DNA of 64,000 nt from Micromonospora globbae (GCF_003610785.1 NZ_RAQQ01000002.1:186001-250000); one strand, 5' to 3'. Numbered from the stretch's first letter, positions 1-8,004 are shown. Translations and numbers: made by a program. The notes: generated by a model not told the origin, from the letters alone.

Positions 1-1
1 C

Positions 2-61
2 GGGGCGGCCGTCGGCGCGGGCGACCCGCCCGGCGGGCGCGACGAGGCCCGGGCGGGGTGA
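2..61 (+). CDS. C-terminal end of a gene cut by the window edge
   Basis: Only 19 codons and a TGA stop (59-61) are visible. In this frame every third codon position is G or C, whereas the competing frames are not, so this is very probably the tail of a real plus-strand gene. It ends 7 nt before the stop of the convergent lysozyme-like gene. The tail (AAVGAGDPPGGRDEARAG) is low in information and the product cannot be named. Confidence 0.55.
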   Translation, partial: GAAVGAGDPPGGRDEARAG

Positions 62-68
62 CCGGCGC

Positions 69-923
69 TCAGCTGGTGAGCGCCTCGACGACGGTGGTGG
101 CCCGCTCCTCGTGCTGGGCGTACGCGTCGGGGAACGCGGAGACCTGGACCGTCTGGGCGGCGACAGTGAGGCTCATGTCCTGCCAGCCGGGCACCTCGAG
201 CAGCGCCAGGTAGAACGCCTTCGCGGCGTACGCCGGCCGCATGAGGTCCTGCACCGTGCCCCAGCCGCTGCTGGGCCGCTGCTGGAACAGGCCGACCGAG
301 TCGTGGTCCCAGCCGATGGCCTGGTGGGGGTAGTTCTGCGACTCGGGCAGCACGCCGCTGGCGTAGTTGTAGAGGTTGCTCTCCTGCATGGCGGTCGCCA
401 CGGCGATGACCAGGCCCCGCTTGGGGACGTCGAGTTCGCGGCCGACGTCGACGATGATCTTCGCGTTGTCCATCTGCGCCTGCGTGAGCCCGGCGACCGG
501 CCGCGGCTTGCGCGGCTTCGGGGGCTTCTTCGGCGCCTTCTTCTTCGTGGCGGTCGGGCTGGGCGTGGGGCTGGGGCTGGCGCTGGTGGGGGTGGGGGTC
601 GGTGCGGCGGTCCGCTCCAGCGACCGGGAGGCCCGCTGGTCGGCCAGTGCCGCCCGGTCGGCGACGGCCTCCGCCAGCGGCTCCCTCCGCTCGACGGTGT
701 CGTCCCGGGTGCCGGCGTACGCGGCCACACCCAGGCAGCAGGTGACGCCGGCGGCGAGGGCGGCCCGGACGGGCGTCGAGGTCAACAGCCTCCGCCCGCG
801 GCGCGGAGGGGGTTCCGCCGCGCGGTGCCGACCAGTCGTCCGTTCGGTGGATGCCGGGTCGGTGGACCGGGTCGTGGGCTGGGGATCCTGTTGCTTCTGC
901 TCGGAGGGGTCGTCGGGATGCAC
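69..923 (-). CDS. Membrane-anchored lysozyme-like (SLT-fold) exported protein
   Basis: 284 residues. A charged N-terminal tail is followed by one hydrophobic segment (about residues 53-71, RAALAAGVTCCLGVAAYAG), a Pro/Thr/Ser/Lys-rich linker (about 105-145) and a C-terminal globular domain. That domain carries MQESNLYN and VGLFQQRPSSGWGT, the pattern of actinobacterial lysozyme/transglycosylase-like domains in which the Glu of QES is the likely catalytic acid. This suggests an envelope-attached enzyme acting on peptidoglycan, with the linker spanning the wall. The start is GTG. A TAGCCT hexamer lies 6 nt upstream of it with no good ribosome site, so a leaderless mRNA is plausible. Catalytic activity is inferred from the motif. 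Confidence 0.8.
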   Translation of the reverse strand: MHPDDPSEQKQQDPQPTTRSTDPASTERTTGRHRAAEPPPRRGRRLLTSTPVRAALAAGVTCCLGVAAYAGTRDDTVERREPLAEAVADRAALADQRASRSLERTAAPTPTPTSASPSPTPSPTATKKKAPKKPPKPRKPRPVAGLTQAQMDNAKIIVDVGRELDVPKRGLVIAVATAMQESNLYNYASGVLPESQNYPHQAIGWDHDSVGLFQQRPSSGWGTVQDLMRPAYAAKAFYLALLEVPGWQDMSLTVAAQTVQVSAFPDAYAQHEERATTVVEALTS

Positions 924-1321
924 CCGCCGAGGCTAAAAAGTCGGCGGCCAGAAGCCACCCGCCTGGTTGGTGGCATGCGTCACAATTTGCCACCTTCTAC
1001 CGGATCATCGGGGGCACCCGACCAGGAAGAGGGTGAAGCGCTCCTGTCCGATATCGCGGATATAGCCGGAACAGGGGGATGACCCGGGCGGATGGGTGAT
1101 CTTGGTCAGGCGCACCCACGCCGTCCCGCGCCTCGGCCGTACGGCCGATACGACGACCGGCCGTACGGTCACCCGCCGGGTGGGACGGACGCCCCATCGG
1201 GCGGCGTCCCCCGGACCCGGCACTCCCGGCACGCCGGCCCGGTACCCCGCCGGCTGGGCACCACGCCGGTCCCGGCCGGCGTCAGCGCCGGACGTTCTCC
1301 GCGCCGGTCTTCCCGGCCGCG
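924..1321. other. Long intergenic stretch without a convincing gene
   Basis: About 400 nt between the start of the lysozyme-like gene and the end of the OsmC-like gene. Open frames here lack a coding third-position pattern. It holds the putative TAGCCT promoter element of the lysozyme-like gene (near 930), a cluster of CCGTACGG palindromes at about 1137-1170, and a direct repeat described separately. Confidence 0.5.
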
Positions 1322-1341
1322 TCAGCGCCGGCCGTTCTCCG
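1281..1341. repeat. Direct repeat, 21 bp, two copies 40 bp apart
   Basis: GTCAGCGCCGGnCGTTCTCCG occurs at 1281-1301 and 1321-1341 with a single mismatch. The second copy overlaps the 3' end of the OsmC-like gene, so the first copy may be a duplicated gene end. The function is unknown. Confidence 0.6.
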
Positions 1342-1747
1342 CCGGCGTGACCGTGAGCCGGTGCCGGCTGTTGTCGCCGCTGGAGAACGGCCAGAGTCGG
1401 TCGGCGTGTTCGACCAGGTCGGCCAGCTGCTGCCGGGTCAGCCCGGCGGACGCGATCGAGGCGTGCACGTCGGCCCGGTAGCGCCCGTCGGCGTCGCGCC
1501 CGAGCTTCGCCTCGGCCCGCACCTTGACGGTGTGCGCCTCGTCGGTGATCCGACCGGCCGCCTCGACGGCCGCGTGGTGCAGGCAGGACGCGAACGCCGC
1601 GGCCAGCAGCTGCTCCGGGCGCAGGCCCGTGCAGTGCGCCGCGAGCGGGGACGCCAGCGAGCTGGAGAGCCCGCCGTCGTCGGTACGTACGTGGCCGCCC
1701 TCGGCGGTCGCGGCGGCCTCATGCAGCCAGGAACTCGGGTCCGACAT
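1322..1747 (-). CDS. OsmC/Ohr-family hydroperoxide-resistance protein lacking the second cysteine
   Basis: 141 residues, the usual length of Ohr proteins. The family thiol signature is present as RPEQLLAAAFASC (Cys55, the peroxidatic position). In Ohr enzymes a second Cys in a CP motif near residue 120 resolves the disulfide; here that site reads RLWPFSS, with Trp119 before the Pro. A different extra cysteine, Cys39, lies 16 residues upstream of Cys55. Family knowledge predicts thiol-dependent reduction of organic hydroperoxides with lipoyl or similar reductants, but the missing resolving Cys makes a standard Ohr cycle doubtful. It lies downstream of the Ser/Thr kinase gene on the same strand. 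Confidence 0.85.
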   Translation of the reverse strand: MSDPSSWLHEAAATAEGGHVRTDDGGLSSSLASPLAAHCTGLRPEQLLAAAFASCLHHAAVEAAGRITDEAHTVKVRAEAKLGRDADGRYRADVHASIASAGLTRQQLADLVEHADRLWPFSSGDNSRHRLTVTPAENGRR

Positions 1748-1842
1748 GGGCGTTCCTCCCGTCAGTCACCCGCCCGGCTACCCGGCCCTCGACCGGTGAA
1801 ACCGGCGTCGACGCCGCCCGCGGGCGTGCGCCGGCCGGTCGG

Positions 1843-1942
1843 CTCGGGGCTCCCGGCGCCCGTCGGCCTCAAGCCTCCCGGCGCCCGTCGGGCTCAGGCC
1901 TCCCGGCGCCCGTCGGGCTCAGGCCTCCCGGCGCCCGTCGGG
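1843..1942. repeat. Four tandem 25-bp units across the 3' end of the kinase gene
   Basis: Units at 1843-1867, 1868-1892, 1893-1917 and 1918-1942. The last three are nearly identical (CTCAGGCCTCCCGGCGCCCG followed by TCGGG). The last unit includes the kinase stop codon and its final codons, and the other three lie just downstream. Each unit contains GCCCGACGGGC on the minus strand, which can fold into a small hairpin, so the array may act as a transcript end or stabiliser. Because 25 is not a multiple of three, changes in copy number would alter the kinase tail only if they occurred upstream of the stop. Confidence 0.85.
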
Positions 1943-2872
1943 GCGCTCGGGCACCGCGACGGCCTCGGTGACCGCCGTCGCCGCCCGCTCACTCCACGGG
2001 GACACCACCGCGCGCCGTGGGCGGGGCGCCGTGAACAGCGGCATCGGCACGTACACCCGGGCGTCCACGGCCTCGGCGAGCAGCAGTGCGGCGACGAGGC
2101 TGCTGGGCCGCTCCGTGGGGGCGGCGGCCAGGCAGCGCCGGCACAGCTCGGCCACCTCCCGCGGCAGGCCGTCGATCTCCGGCAGCGGCCGGGGTGGTTC
2201 CCGGCGGCGCAGCCCGAGCAGCTGCGTGGCGGTGCTCGCCTCGTACGGCAGCCGTCCGGAGAGGCAGTGGTAGAGCAGCACACCGAGGGCGTACAGGTCG
2301 ACGGCCGGCGTGACCGGCGCCCGGTCCAGCTGCTCTGGGGCGAGGTACGCGGGGGTGCCCACCACCATCCCGTCCGGCGTCGGGTCGGGCGCGCCCGCCG
2401 GCGTGGCGATGCCGAAGTCGAGCACCTTCGCCCCGGCCGGGGTGAGGATGACGTTCGCCGGCTTGACGTCGCGGTGGACGATGCCGTGCGCGTGCGCCGC
2501 GGCCAGCGCCGCGCAGACCTCGGCGCAGACCCGCACCGCGATGCGCCAGTCCAGCGCACCGGTCCGCAGGTGGGCGGCGAGCGTCTCGCCCTCGACGAGT
2601 TCCATGACGATGTACGGCGTCCGCGGGCCGGGTGGGGTGCCGCAGGTGCCGAAGTCGTGGACGCTCGCCACGTTCGGGTGCACGAGGCGGGCCGCCGAAC
2701 GGGCCTCCGCGCGGATGCGCTCCACCGAGGAGTCCGCGTCGTCCTGCCCGGGGGAGATCACCTTCACGGCGACCGGCCGGTCCAGCACCACGTCGTGGGC
2801 GCGCCACACCTCGGACATCCCGCCGACGCCGATGCGCTGTTCGAGCCGGTACCGCCCGTCCAACGTCCGCAT
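1919..2872 (-). CDS. Soluble Hanks-type serine/threonine protein kinase
   Basis: 317 residues, essentially a bare kinase domain plus a 40-residue tail. Visible elements are the glycine loop RIGVGGMSEV (13-22), the ATP-binding Lys37 in AVKV, the catalytic loop HRDVKPANV with Asp135, DFGIA with Asp152, and the P+1 segment GTPAYLAPEQ. No transmembrane helix or PASTA repeat is seen, so it is probably cytoplasmic, unlike PknB-type receptor kinases. Active-site residues are complete, so it should phosphorylate Ser/Thr; its substrate is unknown. The tail ends inside a tandem-repeat array. The 192-nt gap to the divergent small gene presumably carries both promoters. Confidence 0.92.
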   Translation of the reverse strand: MRTLDGRYRLEQRIGVGGMSEVWRAHDVVLDRPVAVKVISPGQDDADSSVERIRAEARSAARLVHPNVASVHDFGTCGTPPGPRTPYIVMELVEGETLAAHLRTGALDWRIAVRVCAEVCAALAAAHAHGIVHRDVKPANVILTPAGAKVLDFGIATPAGAPDPTPDGMVVGTPAYLAPEQLDRAPVTPAVDLYALGVLLYHCLSGRLPYEASTATQLLGLRRREPPRPLPEIDGLPREVAELCRRCLAAAPTERPSSLVAALLLAEAVDARVYVPMPLFTAPRPRRAVVSPWSERAATAVTEAVAVPERPDGRREA

Positions 2873-3064
2873 CGACCGGCTCCTCGTCCTCGTCCTTCCG
2901 CCCGTGGGCGCCTCCGGTCGCGGTACCCGGGCCCGGAGCAGGGCAAACCGTGGTGATCATCGGAGCGCGGTGGACCGTGAGGCGCTGCGGGTCGCACCCG
3001 GGTGCGGTAGCTTCCGACGCGGGGGCGGCGTCACGCCGGACGCCGGCACGGCGAGGGGGCGGCG

Positions 3065-3295
3065 ATGAGCGAGGTGCGCGTACGGTTCGTGGGCGGGCCG
3101 GCCCACGACCTGGTCCGGGCCCTGCCGGCCGGCCCCGACGGTGCCCCGCCCGTCCGCTGGATCATGCGGCACCCGGGGCAGGACGCTCCCGTCGACGGGG
3201 GCCCCGACCACCTGTACGAGCGCGAGCGGCCCGACGGGACCGGCACCTGGACCATGCGGTACGTGCGCACCGACCCCATCGGGGTCACCGAGTAG
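3065..3295 (+). CDS. Small conserved hypothetical protein
   Basis: 76 residues, start supported by GAGGGGGCGG just before ATG. The protein starts MSEVRVRFVGGPAHD and has alternating hydrophobic strands ending in MRYVRTD, suggesting a small beta-rich cytoplasmic protein. No cysteine, signal or helix-turn-helix is seen. It is divergent from the kinase gene and upstream of the two-component pair, without a clear functional link to either. I do not recognise a named family. Confidence 0.75.
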   Translation: MSEVRVRFVGGPAHDLVRALPAGPDGAPPVRWIMRHPGQDAPVDGGPDHLYERERPDGTGTWTMRYVRTDPIGVTE

Positions 3296-3308
3296 CTCCC
3301 GGCCGGCA

Positions 3309-3346
3309 CACAGCGCGCGCACAGGTTCCACAGGGGCGCGGCACAG
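3309..3346 (+). promoter_or_regulatory. CACAG direct repeats upstream of a response-regulator gene
   Basis: CACAG occurs at 3309, 3320, 3329 and 3342, spaced 11, 9 and 13 nt, within the 73-nt gap before the regulator start. OmpR-type regulators bind direct repeats about one helical turn apart, so these are candidate autoregulatory sites. Confidence 0.4.
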
Positions 3347-3368
3347 GAAAGCGTCCCACGATGGGGGC

Positions 3369-4112
3369 ATGGTCTCAGACGGGCAGGCCGCGCACGGCCG
3401 CATCGAACTGCGCCGCCCCGACGGCGAGCCGGTCCGGGTGCTGGTGGTCGACGACGAACCGACGTTGACCGACCTGCTCTCGATGGCCCTGCGGTACGAG
3501 GGCTGGCAGGTGCGCAGCGCGAACGACGGGACGGGCGCGCTCGCCACGGCCCGGCAGTTCCAGCCGGACGCCGTGGTGCTCGACGTGATGCTGCCCGACC
3601 TGGACGGCTTCCAGGTGCTGCGGCGCATGCGCGAGCACGCGCCCACCGTGCCGGTGCTCTTCCTGACCGCCCGTGACGCCGTGGAGGAGCGCATCGCCGG
3701 GCTCACCGTCGGCGGGGACGACTACGTGACCAAGCCGTTCAGCCTGGAGGAGGTGATCGCCCGGCTGCGTGCGCTGCTGCGCCGCTCCGGTCTCGCGGTC
3801 GCCGCCCGGGACGCGCTGCTCACCGTCGGTGACCTCACCCTGGACGAGGACAGCCACGAGGTGCGCCGCGGCGGACAGCCGGTCACGCTGACGGCCACCG
3901 AGTTCGAGCTGCTGCGTTACCTCATGCGCAACCCACGCCGGGTGCTGAGCAAGGCGCAGATCCTCGACCGGGTCTGGAACTACGACTTCGGCGGGCAGGC
4001 CAACGTGGTCGAGCTCTACATCTCGTACCTGCGGAAGAAGATCGACGCGGGCCGGACGCCGATGATCCACACGTTGCGCGGCGCGGGGTATGTCCTCAAG
4101 CCCGCGGAGTGA
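3369..4112 (+). CDS. OmpR/PhoB-family response regulator
   Basis: 247 residues. The receiver domain has the acidic pair in VLVVDDEP, the phospho-acceptor Asp in VVLDVMLPDLDG, the Thr of FLTARD and the Lys of VTKPF. A C-terminal winged helix follows, with ATEFELLRYLMRNPRRVLS and the closing TLRGAGYVL. The ATG at 3369 is chosen because GGGGG precedes it and the receiver begins shortly after; an upstream extension in the same frame has no ribosome site. It overlaps the histidine kinase start by 23 nt, so the two are translationally coupled and form one system. The signal and target genes are not evident. Confidence 0.95.
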   Translation: MVSDGQAAHGRIELRRPDGEPVRVLVVDDEPTLTDLLSMALRYEGWQVRSANDGTGALATARQFQPDAVVLDVMLPDLDGFQVLRRMREHAPTVPVLFLTARDAVEERIAGLTVGGDDYVTKPFSLEEVIARLRALLRRSGLAVAARDALLTVGDLTLDEDSHEVRRGGQPVTLTATEFELLRYLMRNPRRVLSKAQILDRVWNYDFGGQANVVELYISYLRKKIDAGRTPMIHTLRGAGYVLKPAE

Positions 4113-5586
4113 CACCGGGCTGCCGCGCCGGGTCGCCGGCGCGCTGCGCCGCCGACTGTCCGGCTGGACGCTGCGGACCCGGCTCGTCGTCACGCTGGTC
4201 GCCCTGCTGGCCCTGGTCTGTCTGGGGACCGGCGCGCTCACCACCGTGGCGCTGCGGCACGTCCTGATCGACCGGGTCGACGCCCAACTCGTTCCCGCCG
4301 TGCGGGGGCCGGAACGTCCGTGGCGGTGGGCGCCGGATCCCGCCCGGGCGCAGATCCCACCCGGCCTGCCACCGGGGTCGGTGGTCGCCACCGTCACCGG
4401 CGGCGAGGTGGCCACCGCGTTCACCCAGACCGGGAACCAGCCCGGCGGGGAGTCGTTGCCGGTCGACGAGGTCGCGGCGCTGTCCCGCCTGCCCGTCGAC
4501 GGCCGGCCCCGCACCGTCGACCTGGGTGAGCGGGGCGACTACCGGGCGGTCGCCCGGGCGGGGCCCGGCGACCGGGCCCAGGTGGTCGCGCTGCCGCTGT
4601 CCGGTGTGCGGGAGACCGTCTGGTGGATGATCGTCGCCCAGGCCGGCGTGGCCACCGCCGGGCTGCTCGTCGCCGGCACCGCCGGCGCGCTGGTCGTACG
4701 GGCCACGCTGCGCCCGCTGCGGCGCGTCGCGGCCACCGCCGGCCGCGTCAGCGAGCTGACGCTGGACCGGGGCGAGGTGGCGCTCTCCGAACGGGTGCCC
4801 GAATCCGACACCGACCCGCGGACCGAGGTGGGGCAGGTGGGCGGCGCCCTCAACCGGATGCTCGGGCACGTCGCCGCCGCGCTCGCCGCCCGGCAGGCCA
4901 GCGAGACCCGGGTCCGCCAGTTCGTGGCCGACGCGAGCCACGAGCTGCGCACCCCGCTGGCCGCCATCCGGGGGTACGCCGAGGTGGCCCGACGCGGTCG
5001 TGACCAGGTGCCACCGGACGTCGCCCACGCGCTGCGCCGGGTGGAGTCCGAGAGCACCCGGATGACCCACCTCGTCGACGACCTGCTCCTGCTCGCCCGG
5101 CTGGACTCCGGCCGGCCCCTCGTCGCCGAGCCGGTCGACCTCACCGCCCTCGTGGTCGACGCGGTGAGCGACGCGCACGTGGCCGGGCCGGAGCACCGGT
5201 GGCAGCTCGACCTGCCCGACGAGCCGCTGACCGTCACCGGTGACGCCGCCCGCCTGCACCAGGTGGTCGCCAACCTGCTGGCCAACGCCCGCGTGCACAC
5301 ACCACCCGGCACCACGGTCACCACCACGCTGCGCGGTGAGCCGGACGCGGCCGTGCTCCGCGTCGCCGACGACGGTCCCGGGGTGCCCCCGACGCTGCGG
5401 GCGGAGATCTTCGAGCGGTTCACGCGCGGCGACAGCTCCCGCTCACGCGCGCACGGCAGCACGGGCCTCGGCCTGTCCATCGTGGCGGCCGTCGTGGAGG
5501 CGCACCACGGCACGGTCACCGTGGACAGCCACCCCGGTCGGACGGTGTTCACCGTACGACTGCCGTCCCCCGCCCCCTCGCCGTAA
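4090..5586 (+). CDS. Membrane sensor histidine kinase
   Basis: 498 residues, partner of the preceding regulator. The order is a first transmembrane segment (about 30-50, LVVTLVALLALVCLGTGALT), an extracytoplasmic sensor of about 130 residues, a second transmembrane segment (MIVAQAGVATAGLLVAG), HAMP, then HisKA with the phospho-acceptor His in FVADASHELRTPLAAI. The ATPase domain follows with N-box HQVVANLLANARVH, G1 ADDGPGVP and G2 GSTGLGLSIV. All catalytic boxes are intact. Its stop lies 18 nt from the convergent ureohydrolase stop. Confidence 0.95.
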   Translation: MSSSPRSDTGLPRRVAGALRRRLSGWTLRTRLVVTLVALLALVCLGTGALTTVALRHVLIDRVDAQLVPAVRGPERPWRWAPDPARAQIPPGLPPGSVVATVTGGEVATAFTQTGNQPGGESLPVDEVAALSRLPVDGRPRTVDLGERGDYRAVARAGPGDRAQVVALPLSGVRETVWWMIVAQAGVATAGLLVAGTAGALVVRATLRPLRRVAATAGRVSELTLDRGEVALSERVPESDTDPRTEVGQVGGALNRMLGHVAAALAARQASETRVRQFVADASHELRTPLAAIRGYAEVARRGRDQVPPDVAHALRRVESESTRMTHLVDDLLLLARLDSGRPLVAEPVDLTALVVDAVSDAHVAGPEHRWQLDLPDEPLTVTGDAARLHQVVANLLANARVHTPPGTTVTTTLRGEPDAAVLRVADDGPGVPPTLRAEIFERFTRGDSSRSRAHGSTGLGLSIVAAVVEAHHGTVTVDSHPGRTVFTVRLPSPAPSP

Positions 5587-5604
5587 TCGGGACGGGTGGG
5601 GTGG

Positions 5605-6456
5605 TCAGCGGCCGAGCGCCTCGGCGAGCACGTCGACGACGCGCCGCGTGTGGCGTCCGTCGGGGTCCTCGTCGACGTTCAGGTCGGTCACGCTCATCCC
5701 CAGCAGCCGTTCGGCGCGGGCCAGTGGCGCGACGAGCGCGACCAGTTCGGGCCAGCGCAGCCCGCCCGGCACCGGGTAGGTGACCGCCGGAAGGTCGGCC
5801 GGGTCGACCGCGTCGAGGTCGAGGTGCAGCCAGGCGGGGCCGGCGCCGGCGGCCAGCGCCGCGCCGACGGTGCCGGGGCCGCGCCGGCGCAGCTCGGCGG
5901 CCGGCACCTGGCGGATCCGCGGGTCGACGCGGGCCGCCTCCACCCGGCTGGCCTCGTCGGTGGGCGGGCGGTGCCCGAGCAGGTGGACGCGACCCGGGTC
6001 GGCCAGCGGGCCGTCGACGCCCGCGGCGGCGGCCGGACCGTGCCCGGTGACCACGCTGAGGTCCATGTCGGCGCCCTCGCCGGTCTCGGAGGTCGCGCCG
6101 TCGAAGAAGTCCGGGTGGGCGTCCACGAACCACAGGTCCGTCCCGAAGGGCAGGGCCCGGCAGATGCCCGGCAGGATGGCGCAGTCCCCACCCACGACCA
6201 GCGGTCGCCGGCCGGCGGCGAGCAGGTCGGCGACCCGCGCGGCGATGGCGTCGCCGGCGCGGCGTACGGCGGCGGCGCCGACGAGGCCGCTCTCCGGGTC
6301 GCGGGTGGCATCGTCCACGCGGGCGTCGACCGCGCCGCCGTCCTCGGCGGGCAGCGCCGAGAGCAGGCCGGCCCGGCGCAGCGCCGCCGGCGCCTCCTGC
6401 TCGCCCCGCCCCCGGCCGGACGAGTCCAGCGGCGCGTCCACCACGGTCCAGCGCAC
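5605..6456 (-). CDS. Arginase/agmatinase-superfamily ureohydrolase
   Basis: 283 residues with GTG start. The binuclear manganese motifs are recognisable: VGGDCAILPG, FVDAHPDFFDG and LHLDLDAVDPAD. The first motif is normally GGDH; here the metal-binding His is Cys, a substitution I recall in a subset of bacterial arginase-like proteins. The two Asp-rich motifs are intact. It would hydrolyse a guanidino or related C-N bond (arginine, agmatine, formiminoglutamate or another guanidino compound); the substrate cannot be assigned. It is divergent from an AraC-type regulator gene, but no evidence shows that this regulator controls it. Confidence 0.85.
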   Translation of the reverse strand: MRWTVVDAPLDSSGRGRGEQEAPAALRRAGLLSALPAEDGGAVDARVDDATRDPESGLVGAAAVRRAGDAIAARVADLLAAGRRPLVVGGDCAILPGICRALPFGTDLWFVDAHPDFFDGATSETGEGADMDLSVVTGHGPAAAAGVDGPLADPGRVHLLGHRPPTDEASRVEAARVDPRIRQVPAAELRRRGPGTVGAALAAGAGPAWLHLDLDAVDPADLPAVTYPVPGGLRWPELVALVAPLARAERLLGMSVTDLNVDEDPDGRHTRRVVDVLAEALGR

Positions 6457-6533
6457 ACCGGCACGGTACCGGCATCCTCGCCCGCGGTGTGGCCGCTTCG
6501 CCCGGTCGCGTCCACCCGTGGCAGGCTGGGCAC

Positions 6534-7223
6534 GTGTACCGGGAACGTCCCGCCGGTGTCGCCGGCGGCACGCTGTGGACCAGCGCCAACCCGGGCGGCA
6601 CGCGGACCGGCCGGGTGCTTCCCGACGGCTGCGTCGACCTGCTGTGGTCCAGCCGGGCCGGCCTGCGGGTGGCCGGCCCCGACCGGACGGCCTTCCTGAG
6701 CGTCAGCGCGCCCGGGGAGCGGTGGGTGGGGTTGCGCCTGCCCCCGGGCGTCGGCCCCGCCGTGCTCGGCGTGCCCGCCGACGAACTGCGGGACACCCGG
6801 GTGCCGCTGGCGGCGCTCTGGGGTGACCGGGCGGTCGCCGAGCTCGCCGAGCGGGCGGCGGCCGATCCGGCGTCCACGTTGACGGCGCTCGCCGCGCGGC
6901 GGCTCCGCGCGGCCGGCGGCCCGGATCCGCTCGGCGCCCGGGTGGCGGCCGCCGCGGCGGCCGGCGTCCCGGTGGCCGCCATCGCCGCCGAGGTCGGGCT
7001 CGACCCGCGTGCCCTGCTGCGCCGGTCCCGGGCCCTGTTCGGGTACGGCCCGAAGACCCTCGCCCGGATCCTGCGGATGCGCCGGGCGCTGTCCCTGGCC
7101 CGCTCCGGCACGCCGCTGGCCGAGGTGGCCGCCGCCTGCGGGTACGCCGACCAGCCGCACCTGACCCGGGACGTGCGGGATCTCGCGGGGGTGCCGCCGG
7201 CCGTCCTGCTCGGCGCCGGCTGA
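6534..7223 (+). CDS. AraC-family transcriptional regulator with divergent N-terminal domain
   Basis: About 229 residues from GTG 6534 (VYRERP...); an in-frame GTG at 6489 would add 15. The N-terminal half (GRVLPDGCVDLLWS, then VGLRLPPGVGP) matches the pattern of the small ligand-sensing domain common in actinobacterial AraC-like regulators (DUF6597 type). The C-terminal half holds the two helix-turn-helix units: VAAIAAEVGLDPRALLRRSR, then LAEVAAACGYADQPHLTRDV. It is probably a DNA-binding regulator of a nearby or remote gene; the divergent ureohydrolase is one candidate. Confidence 0.85.
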   Translation: MYRERPAGVAGGTLWTSANPGGTRTGRVLPDGCVDLLWSSRAGLRVAGPDRTAFLSVSAPGERWVGLRLPPGVGPAVLGVPADELRDTRVPLAALWGDRAVAELAERAAADPASTLTALAARRLRAAGGPDPLGARVAAAAAAGVPVAAIAAEVGLDPRALLRRSRALFGYGPKTLARILRMRRALSLARSGTPLAEVAAACGYADQPHLTRDVRDLAGVPPAVLLGAG

Positions 7224-7256
7224 CCCGGCCGGGGCGCGGCCGCCGGCCGGCCGGGC

Positions 7257-7655
7257 TCAGTCGGTCGGGAGGGGCGCGAAGAGGTCGACGCCGTTGCCGT
7301 CGGGGTCGTGCAGCACCGCGTACCGCTGCCCCCAGAAGGCGTCCCACGGCTTCAGGTGCCCGTGGTAGCCGGCGTCGGTCAGTTCGGCGTACCACCGGTC
7401 CACCTCGGCCGGCTCCGCGCAGCGGAAGGCGAGGTTGGCGCGGGGGCTGCCGGTCGGCGGCGCCCAGTCCGGGTCGAAGGAGCGCACCATCGTGACGTCG
7501 TCCCAGGCGAGCCGCAGGCCACCCGGCAGCGTGACCTCCACGTGCGGCTCGGTCTCGGCACCGGCCGGGATGTCCAGGCCGAGGCGGCGGTAGAAGTCCA
7601 GCGTCCGCGCCATGTCGGTGGTGGCGAATCCGATCAGGTCGAATCGAGGCGTCAT
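7257..7655 (-). CDS. Glyoxalase/bleomycin-resistance (VOC) family protein
   Basis: 132 residues from ATG 7655 (MTPRFDLIGFATTDM). The paired beta-alpha-beta-beta-beta modules are visible: TLDFYRRLGLD in the first, and WYAELTDAGYHGH with YAVLHDPDGNGVDLFAP in the second. The ending is the usual VOC hallmark. Members are metal-dependent lyases, dioxygenases or drug-binding proteins; nothing here fixes which. Longer in-frame starts upstream lack a ribosome site and would add non-conserved Arg/Pro-rich residues. Confidence 0.88.
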   Translation of the reverse strand: MTPRFDLIGFATTDMARTLDFYRRLGLDIPAGAETEPHVEVTLPGGLRLAWDDVTMVRSFDPDWAPPTGSPRANLAFRCAEPAEVDRWYAELTDAGYHGHLKPWDAFWGQRYAVLHDPDGNGVDLFAPLPTD

Positions 7656-7842
7656 GGACCCGACCCTAGGAAGTCCTCCCGCCGGGTGTCTTGAACGAAT
7701 CGGACCGCCGCGGACTCCCCGGTGTGGCCGCACGGCGGCGGTGATCGGCGTACGGTGGGGAAAGTCCGGCCTTCCGGGTCAAAAGCCGCAGCGCTGCACC
7801 TCCGGGACGCCGGTGTCGTGACGGTGAGGGAAGGAGCGCTCG

Positions 7843-7992
7843 GTGAACCATCTGGCCTACCTGGACGCGGGATCCGGCAGCCTGATCGTGCAGGCGGTGG
7901 TCGGCGGGGTGGCGGGCGTCGCGGTGGCCGCCAAGCTCTACTGGCGGCGGCTGGTCGACCGGTTCCGGCGCCAGCCCACCGACCAGCGCTGA
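7843..7992 (+). CDS. 49-residue membrane microprotein (YLDxGSGS type)
   Basis: This gene is below usual ORF cut-offs. GTG at 7843 is preceded by AAGGAG (7831-7836) with 6 nt spacing. The protein starts MNHLAYLDAGSGSLIVQ, continues as one hydrophobic helix (VVGGVAGVAVAA) and ends in a basic tail (YWRRLVDRFRR). The tail places the C-terminus in the cytoplasm by the positive-inside rule. Third positions are almost all G/C. I recall YLDPGSGS-type microproteins next to methyltransferase and phosphodiesterase/sulfatase genes in other bacteria. Here the next gene starts 12 nt downstream and has almost no ribosome site of its own, so translation is probably coupled. No function is established; a membrane adaptor is my guess. 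Confidence 0.8.
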   Translation: MNHLAYLDAGSGSLIVQAVVGGVAGVAVAAKLYWRRLVDRFRRQPTDQR

Positions 7993-8004
7993 CCCGGGCC
8001 GGCG

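Noticed and set aside
1092..1481. Plus-strand open frames between the lysozyme-like and OsmC genes
   Set aside because: Residue composition (Arg/Pro/Thr), absence of a ribosome site and poor third-position pattern argue against a gene.
1843..1942. Regularly spaced repeats resembling a CRISPR array
   Set aside because: Units are contiguous with no spacers, contain coding sequence, and no cas gene is present.
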